Below are positions 33,382 through 43,111 of a stretch of 64,000 bases of DNA, one piece after another. The translations under genes were made by a program, and so were the position numbers. The notes under the pieces are model-generated. The model was not told the DNA's origin, ran no database searches, and saw only the letters and a list, made by a program, of their open reading frames with translations. The DNA lies in the NCBI GenBank assembly GCA_023433615.1, contig JAEZCJ010000090.1:1-64000 (forward strand), written 5' to 3'. Within the stretch, counting starts at the first letter, position 1, and each line of letters opens with the position of its first letter. Source of the DNA: Bacillota bacterium (lineage in GTDB: Bacteria > Bacillota > Bacilli > Paenibacillales > Paenibacillaceae).

Positions 33382-34047
33382 ATGGCTAAATTACTGTATA
33401 TCACAGCAAATCCGAAAGGCGAGGAGCGATCATTCGGGCTCAGCGTAGGTCGTGCATTCGTGGAAGCTTATCGCAAGGAGAAGCCGCAAGATGACGTTGA
33501 AGAGCTTGATCTGTATCATACGGATGTCCCGCAGATCGATGCAGATGTCATCGCCGGCTGGGATAAGTTGAAGGAACAGGGCATGTCATTCGAGCGGTTG
33601 ACGACTAGCGAGCGGACGAAGATCGCGCAGATGAATGCGCTCGTCGAGCAATTCGTCAGCGCGGATAAGTATCTATTCGTCACTCCGATGTGGAATTTCA
33701 ACATACCGCCGCGCATGAAAGCATATATCGATGCGATCTGCGTGAACGGCAAGACGTTCGCGTATACGGCGAACGGACCCGTGGGGCTGCTAACAGATAA
33801 GAAGGCTATTCATATTCAAGCGAGAGGTGGCATCTACTCTGAAGGGGCATTAGCGGCGATGGAGAACGGGGATCGTTACATGCACACGATATTCAAGTTT
33901 CTGGGGATCACGGACGCTCAATCGCTGTTCGTGGAAGGGATGGGGCAGCTGCCGGATGAAGCCGAACGCATCAAGCGCGACTCCATCCGTCAAGCCCAAG
34001 CGACCGCAATAAAATTTGCCATGGATAGAATTACAAGCAGCGCGTAA
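33382..34047 (+). CDS. azoR: FMN-dependent NADH:quinone oxidoreductase / azoreductase
   Basis: GGAGG precedes the ATG at 33382. The 221 residues match AzoR: 'ITANPKGEERSFGLSVGRAF', 'FVTPMWNFNIPPRMKAYID' and 'AIHIQARGGIYSEG' form the FMN site. The enzyme reduces quinones by two electrons (and azo dyes in vitro), preventing redox cycling. azoR under YodB-type control is known in Bacillus, which supports the regulator call here. Confidence 0.93.
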   Translation: MAKLLYITANPKGEERSFGLSVGRAFVEAYRKEKPQDDVEELDLYHTDVPQIDADVIAGWDKLKEQGMSFERLTTSERTKIAQMNALVEQFVSADKYLFVTPMWNFNIPPRMKAYIDAICVNGKTFAYTANGPVGLLTDKKAIHIQARGGIYSEGALAAMENGDRYMHTIFKFLGITDAQSLFVEGMGQLPDEAERIKRDSIRQAQATAIKFAMDRITSSA

Positions 34048-34099
34048 CGCAGGTAAGCTTACGGCTTGACGCGCAAGCATGCTTCGCTTCGATTGGCCG

Positions 34100-35470
34100 C
34101 TACTTCAGCGCCGCGGCGGCGGCTTTGCCCTCGCCGACGGCTGCGCCGGGCGCCGTGCGCTCGGGCGGGTCTGTCGTCAGCCCATCCGGTGCTGCCTCCT
34201 CTGGTGCGGCCCCGCCCTGCAGGCCGCCGCCGCCGCCGCGCTCGGAGCCGGACGTGCGAAGCTTCCACCTCGCCGACGTATAGCCGGCGAAGCCGAGCAT
34301 CGTCGCCACCAAGAAGGCGCCGCCGCTGTAGAAGGCTGCCGTGAGGCCGAACAATTGCCCGAGCAAGCCGAACATCGCGGGACTCAGAATTTGCGAGAAG
34401 CGGTTCATGATGAGCCGCAGCCCCATGATTTTGCCCCGATCCGAATCCTTCGTATCGTTCACCACGATCATGATGCTGACCGGCAGGTTGATGCCGACGG
34501 CGGCGCCCATGACGAGCGCCAGCAGCACGATGCCCGCGATGTGCAGGCCTGCAAGCGGCGTCAGCACGACGCATATGGCGGCGACCAAGCCGGCGATGAG
34601 CAGAATGCGTTCCATGTGCGTCTTCTTCATGATCCAGCTGAGCCCATACCGCGAGAGCATGCCGGCCAGTCCCTTGATGGAGATGATGATCGAGATGGCC
34701 ATCGTCGCGAAGCCGAGCTGATCGAGGTAGATCGGCATGAAGCTCATGTAGAGCGCCTGAATGTACATGATGAGGAAGGTGCCGATGAGTCCGAACTGGA
34801 CGGAACGGATCTTCATGAGGCCGATACCGCTCATGTAGCTGTCGGTGATGCCCTTCAGCTTGAGCAGCTCCCGGGGATCGACGGCCTCGGCCGAATTCTC
34901 CCGGATATAGCCTCGCGCCGTCGCGAGCAGCAGGATGAAGAACAACACGGACATTACGCACGCAGCGCCGAACGTGAACTTGTAGCCGAACAGCTCATTC
35001 GCGAACAGCGAGGTGACCGCGCCTCCGATCAATGGTCCCAGCATGCCGCCGCCGGACATCCACATCGAATATTTCTTGATGTTCTCGTTGCGCTCGTTCT
35101 TCTGGCCTTCCGAGACGAGCACCTGGAACGACGAAGCCATGATGATGACGCAGGTGCCCATGAATACTTGCGATAATGACAGCATCCATAGGCTGTCGGC
35201 GATCATGTTCGTGAACAGCGACAGGATGAGGAATGCACTCCCGTACTTCAGCATTCGGATCGGTCCGACGGAATCGATCAATTGGCCGACCGGCATCGCG
35301 ATGAAAATCGGGAGCACGGAGCGCAGCGTAACCATCAAGCCGATCGCTGCCGTCGATGCGCCGACCTCTTGGGCATACAGCGTGAAGAATGGCTGCGCCA
35401 TGCCGGTGATGGTGAAGAACAGGCCGCCGCCATAGATGCCGAACTTGCGGTAGAACTCAGGAGACAGCAT
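34100..35470 (-). CDS. MFS transporter of unknown substrate
   Basis: An ATG at 35470, preceded by AAGG at nine bases, overlaps the ABC ATPase gene end by 14 bases; an ATG at 35497 has no ribosome site. The 456-residue protein has 12 membrane segments with motif-A-like 'MPVGQLIDSVGPIRML' and 'GPLIGGAVTSLFANELFG'. The last 55 residues are a Gly/Ala/Pro-rich hydrophilic tail. Overlap with the ABC genes suggests export or import of a related compound. Confidence 0.82.
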   Translation of the reverse strand: MLSPEFYRKFGIYGGGLFFTITGMAQPFFTLYAQEVGASTAAIGLMVTLRSVLPIFIAMPVGQLIDSVGPIRMLKYGSAFLILSLFTNMIADSLWMLSLSQVFMGTCVIIMASSFQVLVSEGQKNERNENIKKYSMWMSGGGMLGPLIGGAVTSLFANELFGYKFTFGAACVMSVLFFILLLATARGYIRENSAEAVDPRELLKLKGITDSYMSGIGLMKIRSVQFGLIGTFLIMYIQALYMSFMPIYLDQLGFATMAISIIISIKGLAGMLSRYGLSWIMKKTHMERILLIAGLVAAICVVLTPLAGLHIAGIVLLALVMGAAVGINLPVSIMIVVNDTKDSDRGKIMGLRLIMNRFSQILSPAMFGLLGQLFGLTAAFYSGGAFLVATMLGFAGYTSARWKLRTSGSERGGGGGLQGGAAPEEAAPDGLTTDPPERTAPGAAVGEGKAAAAALK

Positions 35471-37484
35471 GGCACGATACCTTGCGATCACCGTCATAGT
35501 CGATCAGCAGCGGCTTGCTCGTCATGCATGCATCCATCGCGATCGGACAGCGGGAGCTGAATGCACAGCCGGCCGGCGGGTTCGCAGGGCTGGGCAGCTC
35601 ACCGGATAGCATGATTTTCTCGCGCTGCTCCTCGAGCACGGGATCCGGCACGGGAACGGAGGCTAGCAGCGCTTGCGTGTAGGGATGCGCGGGGCGCTGG
35701 AATATCTCCTCCGCTGGCCCGTATTCGACGATTTCGCCCAGATACATGACGGCTATCGTATCCGAGATGTAGCGTACGGTGGACAAGTCATGCGAGATGA
35801 AGACGAAACTGACGCCGAGCTCTTCCTTCAAGTCGCATAAGAGATTGATGATCTGCGCACGGACGGACACGTCGAGCGCCGATGTCGGCTCGTCGGCCAC
35901 GACGACCGATGGGCTCAGCGCAAGGGAGCGGGCGACGCCGACGCGCTGCCGCTGCCCGCCGCTCAACTGGCTGGGATAGCGGTCGAGATAGGAGGGCTCA
36001 AGTCCGACCTTCTGGATCAGCTCGCGGACGCGGCTGCTGCGCTCCTCCCTGGTACCGATCTTCTTCACGTGAAGCGGCTCGGCGATAATGTCGCCGATCT
36101 TCATCTTCGGATTGAACGAGGAGAACGGATCTTGGAAGACGATCTGGACGCTGCCTTCCGACGTTATCGTTCCTGCGGTAGGCTTGTCGAGCCCGAGCAG
36201 CATGCGAGCGGTCGTGCTCTTGCCGCAGCCGCTCTCGCCGACGATGCCGATCGTCTCGCCGCGGCGCAGCGTGAAGTCGATGCCGTTCACGGCGCGAACC
36301 TCGGCGGCGGGCTTCCAAGGCAGCGGCGATTTCTTGCGAAAATGCTTATGCAGTCCGTGAATCTGCAGCACGACAGGCGATTCCGAGCCGTTGTCGTCTA
36401 TCGGTGCGGCGTCCAGGGCTTCCCCCGCCGCTGAATCAGTCCTGACCGCGGGAGCGAATGCTTCGGCAAGCGAAGCCGTATCGCGCCGCTCTTCGGTCAG
36501 CAGGCCTTGTTCCCGCCAGCATGCGGCAGCCTGTGCGGCTCCTTCCCGTTCGCCTCGCGGCGTCAACTCCGGCGCTTCCGCGAAGCATCGGTCGAACGCT
36601 GCGGGGCAGCGCTCCTTGTACGCGCAGCCGATAACCGGCAGCTTCATGTCGGGCGGATAGCCTTGGATCTGCAACAGCCTGCGCCGCTTCTCGCCGCTGA
36701 CGCTCGGTATCGTCATGAGCAGGCTCTGCGTGTACGGGTGACGCGGATGCTCGAACAGCTCGCGTACCGTGCCGTATTCGACGATGCGGCCTGCGTACAT
36801 GACGGTAACCTTTTGCGCGAAGCGCGCGACCAGCCCCAGATCATGCGTGATGAACATCATCGCCGTGCCGGTCGTCTCGGTCAGCCCCTTGAGCAGCTCG
36901 ACGATCTGCGCCTGGATGGTGACGTCGAGCGCGGTTGTCGGCTCGTCGGCGATGATCAGCTTCGGGCTGCTGGACAGCGCCATCGCGATCATGACGCGCT
37001 GCCGCATGCCGCCGCTCAGCTCGAAGGGATAGGCGGAGATCCGCTTGGCCGCGTCGGGGATGCCGACCTGGGTCAGCAGCATAACGGCGCGTTCGCGCGC
37101 CTCCTTGGCACCGAGTCCGAGATGCTTGCGGATCGGGACGACCAGCTGCTCTTCGATCCGCATGACGGGGTCGAGCGAGGACATGGGGTCCTGGAATACG
37201 GTGCCGACCAGCTTGCCGCGCACGGCATTCAGCTCTTTCTCGCTGAGCCCGATCAACTGCCGATCCTCGAGCTTGACGCTGCCGGATACGACCTTGCCCG
37301 GATAGGCGATAAGCTGGATGAGGGACATGGCCATCGCGCTCTTGCCGGAGCCGCTCTCGCCTACGATGGCAAGGCGTTCGCCGCGCTCGAGATCGAAGCT
37401 GACGCCGTTCACGGCTCTGACGGTTCCCGAATCGGTGAAGAAATGCGTATGCAGGTCTCTAACCTGCAGAAGCGGCGTGGACAT
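35457..37484 (-). CDS. Fused double ABC ATPase of a peptide-type transporter (DppD-DppF fusion)
   Basis: The ATG at 37484 follows GGAGGTG. The 675-residue protein has two complete ABC units: first Walker A GESGSGKSA (about 36-44) and LSGGMRQRV, second Walker A GESGCGKST (about 420) and LSGGQRQRV. Each is followed by the oligopeptide-type C-terminal extension with Cys clusters ('CAYKERCPAAFDRC', 'CAFSSRCPIAMDAC') that may hold an iron-sulphur centre. The GsiA/YejF-like fusion energises uptake by the two permeases upstream. Confidence 0.92.
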   Translation of the reverse strand: MSTPLLQVRDLHTHFFTDSGTVRAVNGVSFDLERGERLAIVGESGSGKSAMAMSLIQLIAYPGKVVSGSVKLEDRQLIGLSEKELNAVRGKLVGTVFQDPMSSLDPVMRIEEQLVVPIRKHLGLGAKEARERAVMLLTQVGIPDAAKRISAYPFELSGGMRQRVMIAMALSSSPKLIIADEPTTALDVTIQAQIVELLKGLTETTGTAMMFITHDLGLVARFAQKVTVMYAGRIVEYGTVRELFEHPRHPYTQSLLMTIPSVSGEKRRRLLQIQGYPPDMKLPVIGCAYKERCPAAFDRCFAEAPELTPRGEREGAAQAAACWREQGLLTEERRDTASLAEAFAPAVRTDSAAGEALDAAPIDDNGSESPVVLQIHGLHKHFRKKSPLPWKPAAEVRAVNGIDFTLRRGETIGIVGESGCGKSTTARMLLGLDKPTAGTITSEGSVQIVFQDPFSSFNPKMKIGDIIAEPLHVKKIGTREERSSRVRELIQKVGLEPSYLDRYPSQLSGGQRQRVGVARSLALSPSVVVADEPTSALDVSVRAQIINLLCDLKEELGVSFVFISHDLSTVRYISDTIAVMYLGEIVEYGPAEEIFQRPAHPYTQALLASVPVPDPVLEEQREKIMLSGELPSPANPPAGCAFSSRCPIAMDACMTSKPLLIDYDGDRKVSCHAVS

Positions 37485-37544
37485 CGAGAACACCTCCGGA
37501 TTCAAATAGGATATTGTTCTTAACGCTTGGCGGGAGCGGCTTCG

Positions 37545-38447
37545 TTACGACTTGCGTGCGCGCGGGTCAAGCCCTTCCCGGATGCCGTCAGACAGAAAAT
37601 GCAGCGAGATCGCGATCAGCAGGATCACGCACCCGGGCAGGGCGGAAATCCACCATGCTTGCTGCAGATAGGTCTGGCCGTCCTTGATGATATTGCCGAG
37701 CGACGGCTCGGGCGGCAGGATGCCGAGTCCGAGGAAGCTGAGGCTGGCCTCGATCAGAATCGCGTTGGCGGCGGCAATGCTTGCCGCGACGAGCAGCGGC
37801 GCGATCGTGTTCGGCACGATGTGCTTGTGCATCATCCAGCGCTGCGAGGCGCCGACGGTGCGCGCCGCATCGATGAACGTGCGCGTCTTCAGCCCGATGA
37901 CCAGCGACCGCTGCAGCCGGATGAAGCGCGGAATGTCGGCAAGCGCGATGGCGCAGATGACAGGAATCGTGCCTGCTCCGAGCACGGCTACCATGCCGAT
38001 CGCAAGCAATAGGGACGGGAACGCGAGGAAAATATCGACGATCCCCATGATGATGCGGTCGACCGCTCGGCCGAAGAAGCCTGAGATCGTGCCGAGCACG
38101 ATGCCGAAGACGAGCGCCGCAGCCGCTACGGCGAAGCCCACGACGAGCGAGACCTTGACGCCCTCCAGCGTCCGGCTAAGGACATCGCGTCCGAGCTTGT
38201 CGGTGCCGAACGGGTGCGCGAAGGACGGCGCGGACATGCTGGCGCCGATGTTCGTCTGTAGCGGCGGCTGGAGCGGCAGTGCCTTCGAGAACAACGCCAG
38301 CAGCAGAATCGGCACCAGGATGGCCAGTGCCCACCTTGCATTGCGATTGGCGATGAGCGGCGTGACGTACGGGATTCGCATGCCGGATCGGCGCGGAGAC
38401 GCGGCAGCCGCGGTCCCGATTGGTGCGGCGATAACTTCCTGCTTCAC
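37545..38447 (-). CDS. Peptide-type ABC transporter permease (DppC-like)
   Basis: GTG start at 38447 preceded by GGAGGG six bases away. The 300-residue protein has an N-terminal membrane helix, the OppC_N-like 'HPFGTDKLGRDVLSRTLEG' stretch and the EAA loop ('DAARTVGASQRWMMHKHIVPN') that docks on the ATPase. It is the second channel subunit, 61 bases upstream of the ATPase gene. Confidence 0.92.
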   Translation of the reverse strand: MKQEVIAAPIGTAAAASPRRSGMRIPYVTPLIANRNARWALAILVPILLLALFSKALPLQPPLQTNIGASMSAPSFAHPFGTDKLGRDVLSRTLEGVKVSLVVGFAVAAAALVFGIVLGTISGFFGRAVDRIIMGIVDIFLAFPSLLLAIGMVAVLGAGTIPVICAIALADIPRFIRLQRSLVIGLKTRTFIDAARTVGASQRWMMHKHIVPNTIAPLLVAASIAAANAILIEASLSFLGLGILPPEPSLGNIIKDGQTYLQQAWWISALPGCVILLIAISLHFLSDGIREGLDPRARKS

Positions 38448-38521
38448 ATGAATCCCTCCAGTGTTCGGTTGTGATCGTGAAAGGGATGTTTCTTGGCGCT
38501 GACAACCGAACTATCATGAAT

Positions 38522-39469
38522 TTAGAACTGGACCCGCGGGTCCACTTTCTTGTAGACGAGATCGGTGATGAAGTTGATGGCGACGAACACGAAGGCGTAG
38601 AACAGAATGACGTTCTGCACGAGCGGGTAGTCGCGGCTGTTGATGCCGTTCACGAGCAGCGTGCCCACGCCCGGTATCGAGAAAATAAATTCGACGATGA
38701 CCGTGCCGTTCAGCAGATTGCCGAAGCTGAGGCCGACGACCGTGATGATCGGCAGCATCGCGTTGCGCAGCGCGTGGCGGAACACGACGCGAACCTCGGA
38801 GAGGCCGAGCGAGCGTGCGGTTCGCACGTAATCCTCGTTCAGCACCTCCAACACGGCTGTGCGCGTAATGCGAGCGAGCGTCGCGACCTGCGTGACGGCG
38901 AGCACGATGACCGGCAGCGCGATTCGCTTGAGCAGCATCGCGGGGTCGTCGAACGATACCGGGCCGCTGGCAGGCAGCAAGCCTAGCGTGAGCGAGAGGA
39001 AGAGGAGCAGGATGAGCGCCGTCCAGAACGAGGGCATCAGGTCGACGACCATGGCGGACCAGGTGACGATGTTGTCCAGCGCCTTCTTGCCCTTGTTAGC
39101 CAAGTAAGCCGCCAAGGTGCCGAGCGGGATCGCGATGGCAACGGTGATGAGTACGGTGAGCAGCGCGACGGAGAGCGTAATCGGGAGTGCCTTCGACATA
39201 AGATCCGCGATCGAGAGCGAGGTCGTGATCGTCTGGCCGAAGTTCAGCGTCAGCACGTTCGTCAAGTAATCCAGGTATTGCTGCCAGAGCGGGGCATCGA
39301 GCCCCAGCTTCTGGCGGAATTGTTCGAGCGCCTCGGCCGACATGTGGTCGCCGGCCATCGCTGCCGCCGGGTCGCCGGGAATGAGCCGGATCGAGAAGAA
39401 GACCAGCGTCACGACGCCGAGCATCGTGACAACAAGCTGCAGGATGCGTCTTACCGAATAGCTCAGCAT
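38522..39469 (-). CDS. Peptide-type ABC transporter permease (DppB-like)
   Basis: The 315-residue protein begins 'MLSYSVRRILQLVVTMLGV' as DppB proteins do, has six membrane helices and the EAA loop 'YVRTARSLGLSEVRVVFRHALRN'. 'FFSIRLIPGDPA' after the first helix is diagnostic. It forms the channel with the DppC-like protein. Confidence 0.93.
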   Translation of the reverse strand: MLSYSVRRILQLVVTMLGVVTLVFFSIRLIPGDPAAAMAGDHMSAEALEQFRQKLGLDAPLWQQYLDYLTNVLTLNFGQTITTSLSIADLMSKALPITLSVALLTVLITVAIAIPLGTLAAYLANKGKKALDNIVTWSAMVVDLMPSFWTALILLLFLSLTLGLLPASGPVSFDDPAMLLKRIALPVIVLAVTQVATLARITRTAVLEVLNEDYVRTARSLGLSEVRVVFRHALRNAMLPIITVVGLSFGNLLNGTVIVEFIFSIPGVGTLLVNGINSRDYPLVQNVILFYAFVFVAINFITDLVYKKVDPRVQF

Positions 39470-39493
39470 TAGCCGTTCACCGTCCTTATCAAC

Positions 39494-41098
39494 CTAATGG
39501 ATATCGACGTAATAGAAATTCACCTGTGCCAGCTTATTGATCACGATTCCTTCCACCTCTTGCTTGCTCGGCCAGTAGACATTGCTCGCATAGGTCGGCA
39601 GGTAAGGGAGGTCGGTCAAGGCGAGCTGCTGTACTTCTTCGTAGAGCTTGAGCCGCATGTCGTTGTCGGTTTCTGCTCGCGCCGCTTCCAGCTTAGCCGT
39701 CAAGTCCGGATTGTTGTAGCGCGCACCGTTCAGTCCCTTGGGCGCGATATTGTCCGGGTGCAGGTAGCTGAACAGGATCATGTCGGGATTCACGGCAGGC
39801 AGGAGCCGGCCGGATAGCTTAAAATCGCCATTGTTCCGCATCTGGTTGTAGGTCGGCGTATCGACGAGGTTATACTTCACCTTGATGCCGACGGCTGCCA
39901 GATATTCCTGCTCAAGCTGCATCTGCTCGGATACGCCGGTCGCGGAGGTGCCGTCCTGCTGAATCTCGAAGCCGTCCGGATAACCGGCCTCTGCCAGCAG
40001 CTGCTTCGCCTTCTCCGGATCGAATTCGTAGCTCGGGATGTCATCCGAATAGCCTTCCATCCAATCCAGCAGCATGCTATTGGCCTTCTTCTGAAGACGA
40101 GGGGAGATGCCGGCCGCGATTGCCTCCCAGTCGACCGCATGCGCCCAAGCCTGCCGTACCTTCACGTTGTTCAGGATCGGATCCTCCAGATTGAACACTT
40201 TGAGCGAGACGGCGTAGTTATCGACATGATTCATCTTGAAGCCGGCTTGCTCGAGAATGTCGAGATTCTCTTCCTTGTTGGAACGCATCACGACGTCGAC
40301 TTCGCCGTTCTGCAGCGCGATCGTGGCCGTGGACTCATCCTTGATGATCCGGAATACGATCTTGGACAGCGGTGCTGGCCCAAGGTAATAGTCGTCGTGC
40401 CGTACCAGAATGATCTCGGAGCTCGGGTCGATCTTCTCCACTGCGAACGGGCCTGTGCCGACGGGATTCCACTTGAATTGATCGCCGAACTGCTCGACCG
40501 CTTCCTTCTTCACGATCTGGCCTTGGTGGTAGTTCGCGACTTGATGGAGGAAGTTGCCGTCCGGCAATTTCAGCGTGATGACCACGGTATAATCGTCGGG
40601 GGCCTCGATAGACGCCACGTTGTTGAACTCTGCCGCGTACGGCGAGGCGGTCGCGGGGTCGAGGATCCGATTGTAGGAATACACGACGTCTGCCGACGTG
40701 AATTCTCCGTAGCCCTTCTGCCACTGGACCCCTTGCCGCAGCTTGAAGGTCCACACGCGGTTGTCAGGCGATTCCCAGGATTCGGCCAGATCCGGAACGA
40801 TCTTGCCTGTGGCCGATTCATACGTCGTCAATCCGCTGAAAATGTTAAAAGCAATGTTCTCGTTCTCGATCCGGAATATGCTGGCCGGGTCATACCCTGC
40901 CGGGTCATCGTAGAACCGGACATTCAACACCTTGTTGTCCGCCGGGGCGCTGCCGCTGCCTGGCGCGTTCGATGCAGCCGCGTTCCCCTTCTCGCTGTTC
41001 GCCGTATTCGAGCCGCCGCCATCGGAGCATGCTGAGACGAAGACGGCGACAGCGAGCAGCACCATCCATCCAAGCTTTCTCATGTGCGTATTCTTCAT
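39494..41098 (-). CDS. Peptide/solute-binding lipoprotein of the ABC transporter (SBP family 5)
   Basis: The ATG at 41098 follows GGAGGGA. The 534-residue protein has a lipobox (VFVSAC), a Ser/Ala/Gly linker, then a family-5 binding fold: 'VPDLAESWESPDNRVWTFKLRQGVQWQ' region in pieces, 'TSADVVYSYNRILDP', 'KIDPSSEIILVRHDDYYLG' and 'VRQAWAHAVD'. Family 5 binds peptides but also nickel, opines and other amides. The neighbours (three amide-type hydrolases) hint at a non-peptide amide ligand. Confidence 0.9.
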   Translation of the reverse strand: MKNTHMRKLGWMVLLAVAVFVSACSDGGGSNTANSEKGNAAASNAPGSGSAPADNKVLNVRFYDDPAGYDPASIFRIENENIAFNIFSGLTTYESATGKIVPDLAESWESPDNRVWTFKLRQGVQWQKGYGEFTSADVVYSYNRILDPATASPYAAEFNNVASIEAPDDYTVVITLKLPDGNFLHQVANYHQGQIVKKEAVEQFGDQFKWNPVGTGPFAVEKIDPSSEIILVRHDDYYLGPAPLSKIVFRIIKDESTATIALQNGEVDVVMRSNKEENLDILEQAGFKMNHVDNYAVSLKVFNLEDPILNNVKVRQAWAHAVDWEAIAAGISPRLQKKANSMLLDWMEGYSDDIPSYEFDPEKAKQLLAEAGYPDGFEIQQDGTSATGVSEQMQLEQEYLAAVGIKVKYNLVDTPTYNQMRNNGDFKLSGRLLPAVNPDMILFSYLHPDNIAPKGLNGARYNNPDLTAKLEAARAETDNDMRLKLYEEVQQLALTDLPYLPTYASNVYWPSKQEVEGIVINKLAQVNFYYVDIH

Positions 41099-41395
41099 GG
41101 TTCTTTCCCTCCATCCGATGCGGTGTAGTGGGTGATGCCTGGGCATTGAAAAATCCATTGCGCATCATGCATCGCGCTTATCGTTCGGATTAGCCGATTG
41201 CGGCACTGTCATGATGCGATACCGCCGCTATCGTTCGGAAATGCCTGCTTGCAGAGCTTATCGCGCCGTTGCCGCTAAGCTGCGCCTTGTCTAAGTAGGC
41301 GAAATCATACTGCAGCTTCTTCATAGGGCGAAAGTCGTCTGCAAGCAGACAGAATCGAACTACAGAACAACTAGGTGAGGTTTCCTTTGTTACGA

Positions 41396-42103
41396 CTAGG
41401 CGTTCATGGCTGCCTTGTTCTTCGCGCCGATCGACGCGAAGTAGGACTTGGCGTCCGCGAGGCCGACGACATCGGCGTATTTGTTGTGCATGTCGTACAG
41501 GTTCATGTAGTGCGATGCTTCCGTCCGGTCGAAGACGCAATCCGCCACTACCCCCATCCGGAAGCGCTGGGTCGCGCCGTCGACGACGCTGGCGCGTACG
41601 CAGCCGCTCGTCGTCTCGCCGCAGCAGATGACGGTGTCGATCCCGAGCGAGACGAGCTGGAACGTCAGCGGCGTCCCGTGAAAAGCGCTTGGAGCGGCCT
41701 TCTCCACCACGAGCTCGCCGGGCAGCGGCTTCACCTCGTCCACGATCTCGGTGCCCTTCTGGCGGAGCTCCGGCGGCATGTCGACCTGCCTGCGCTTGCG
41801 CCTGCCCCAATGATTGACGCCCGAGTGCAGTCCCTTGACGTGGATGACCGGAATGCCGTTCCCGCGGGCGATCGCGAGCAGCTCGGCCGTCTTGTCGACC
41901 GCCTTCCAGCCTTCGAGTCCGGTGCTGGACGGCCAAGTCTTCATCGATTCGAAGATCGGCTCGCGCTTCGTGCCGAGCACGCTGTAGTAGATGTCGATCA
42001 ACACCAGGGCCGGACGCTCGCCGAAGCCGTACAGCTCCTTCTTGCCCCATAACGCATCGTGCTTCTTATCCCGTTCGCTCATGAATGGCTCCCATCCGTA
42101 CAT
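41396..42103 (-). CDS. Isochorismatase-fold cysteine hydrolase, paralogue 1
   Basis: The ATG at 42103 is six bases after AGGAGGA. The 235-residue protein has the catalytic set of the family: Asp in 'LVLIDIYYSVLG', Lys in 'VVEKAAPSAFHGTPL' and the nucleophile Cys in 'ETTSGCVRASVVDG'. Members include N-carbamoylsarcosine amidase, maleamate amidase and nicotinamidase. It is about two-thirds identical by eye to the two paralogues nearby and lies on the same strand as the ABC genes, 300 bases upstream of the binding protein. Confidence 0.88.
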   Translation of the reverse strand: MYGWEPFMSERDKKHDALWGKKELYGFGERPALVLIDIYYSVLGTKREPIFESMKTWPSSTGLEGWKAVDKTAELLAIARGNGIPVIHVKGLHSGVNHWGRRKRRQVDMPPELRQKGTEIVDEVKPLPGELVVEKAAPSAFHGTPLTFQLVSLGIDTVICCGETTSGCVRASVVDGATQRFRMGVVADCVFDRTEASHYMNLYDMHNKYADVVGLADAKSYFASIGAKNKAAMNA

Positions 42104-42162
42104 GTTCATTCCTCCTATGCATTGGTTGGTATTGCTCGTCGCAGGACCCAGGCCGTCTTTGC

Positions 42163-42864
42163 CTAGACTGCGAGCTTGTTGCCGACCTGTCGAAAATATT
42201 GCTTCGCGGCATCCAGCAGGACGACATCGGCATACTTCTGATTCATGTCGTACAGGTTCATCCAATGCGACGACTCGGTGCGGTCGAAGACGCATTCCTC
42301 CACGACGCCCATGCGGAACCGTTCGGTCGCGCCGTCCACGACGCTCGCCCTTACGCAGCCGCTCGTCGTCTCGCCGCAGCAGATGACGGTATCGATGCCG
42401 AGACTGACGAGGTGGAACAGGAGCGGCGTTCCCTGGAAGGCGCTTGGCGCCGACTTCTCGATGACAAGCTCGCCCTCGATCGGTTTTACCTCGTCAACGA
42501 TTTCGAAGCCGCGCTTGGCGAGCTCCTTCGGCAGCTTGGAAGGCTCGCGCTTGCGATGGATCCATGGCTTCATGCCGTTCTGCAGCCCCTTCACATGGAC
42601 AACCGGGATGCCGGTCTCCCTAGCGACGTCGAGCAGTTCGGCCGTCTTGTCGACGGCTGCCCAGCCCTCGAGCCCGGTGCTGCCCGGCCAGGTCTGCATC
42701 GACTCGAAGAGCGGTTCGCGCTTCGTGCCGAGCACGCTGTAGTAGATGTCAATCAAGACCAGCGCCGGCCTCGTGCCGAAGCCGTTCGGCTCCCGCTTGC
42801 CGTTTAGCGCGTCGTGCTGGCGGTCTCGCTCGGACAAATACTTTTCCCATCCTCTTGAACTCAT
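42163..42864 (-). CDS. Isochorismatase-fold cysteine hydrolase, paralogue 2
   Basis: GGAGG precedes the ATG at seven bases. The 233-residue protein keeps Asp, Lys and Cys in the same motifs as its paralogues (LVLIDIYYSVLG, EKSAPSAFQGT, ETTSGCVRASVVDG). It differs mainly in the loop after 'VVHVKGLQNG', where substrate specificity is likely set. It is divergent from the LysR gene, which makes it the first gene of the presumed operon with paralogue 1 and the ABC transporter. Confidence 0.88.
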   Translation of the reverse strand: MSSRGWEKYLSERDRQHDALNGKREPNGFGTRPALVLIDIYYSVLGTKREPLFESMQTWPGSTGLEGWAAVDKTAELLDVARETGIPVVHVKGLQNGMKPWIHRKREPSKLPKELAKRGFEIVDEVKPIEGELVIEKSAPSAFQGTPLLFHLVSLGIDTVICCGETTSGCVRASVVDGATERFRMGVVEECVFDRTESSHWMNLYDMNQKYADVVLLDAAKQYFRQVGNKLAV

Positions 42865-43111
42865 GTTCTCGCCTCCAATTTATTTATGTTAATAAAACTT
42901 ACTCGATGCTGACAAATTATTTGCTTGATCTAAGTGTATGGGAGCAGACAGGAGGACGTAAATCACGAGTTATGAATGCCAAAGTTCATAAAGCGAATGA
43001 CAACGGATACATAATGGAATTTTCAGATAATTAATGGGGGTAAGTGTTGTTCGGTGTGTGAGTTGGTGATAGTATTGTGTTAATAAATCTGACGTTAATG
43101 GAGTGGTAGCT
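42865..43111. promoter_or_regulatory. Divergent promoter region, hydrolase 2 / LysR
   Basis: TGTTAATAAA occurs at 42887-42896 and again at 43078-43087, near the two start codons, and CTGAC occurs at 42913 and 43089. The region is AT-rich against a GC-rich background. LysR regulators usually bind between divergent genes like these; no perfect T-N11-A palindrome was found. Confidence 0.4.

Noticed and set aside
35457..37484. Two separate ATPase genes with a missed stop
   Set aside because: The frame is continuous through both ATPase units with a linker of normal composition; such fusions are known in the family.
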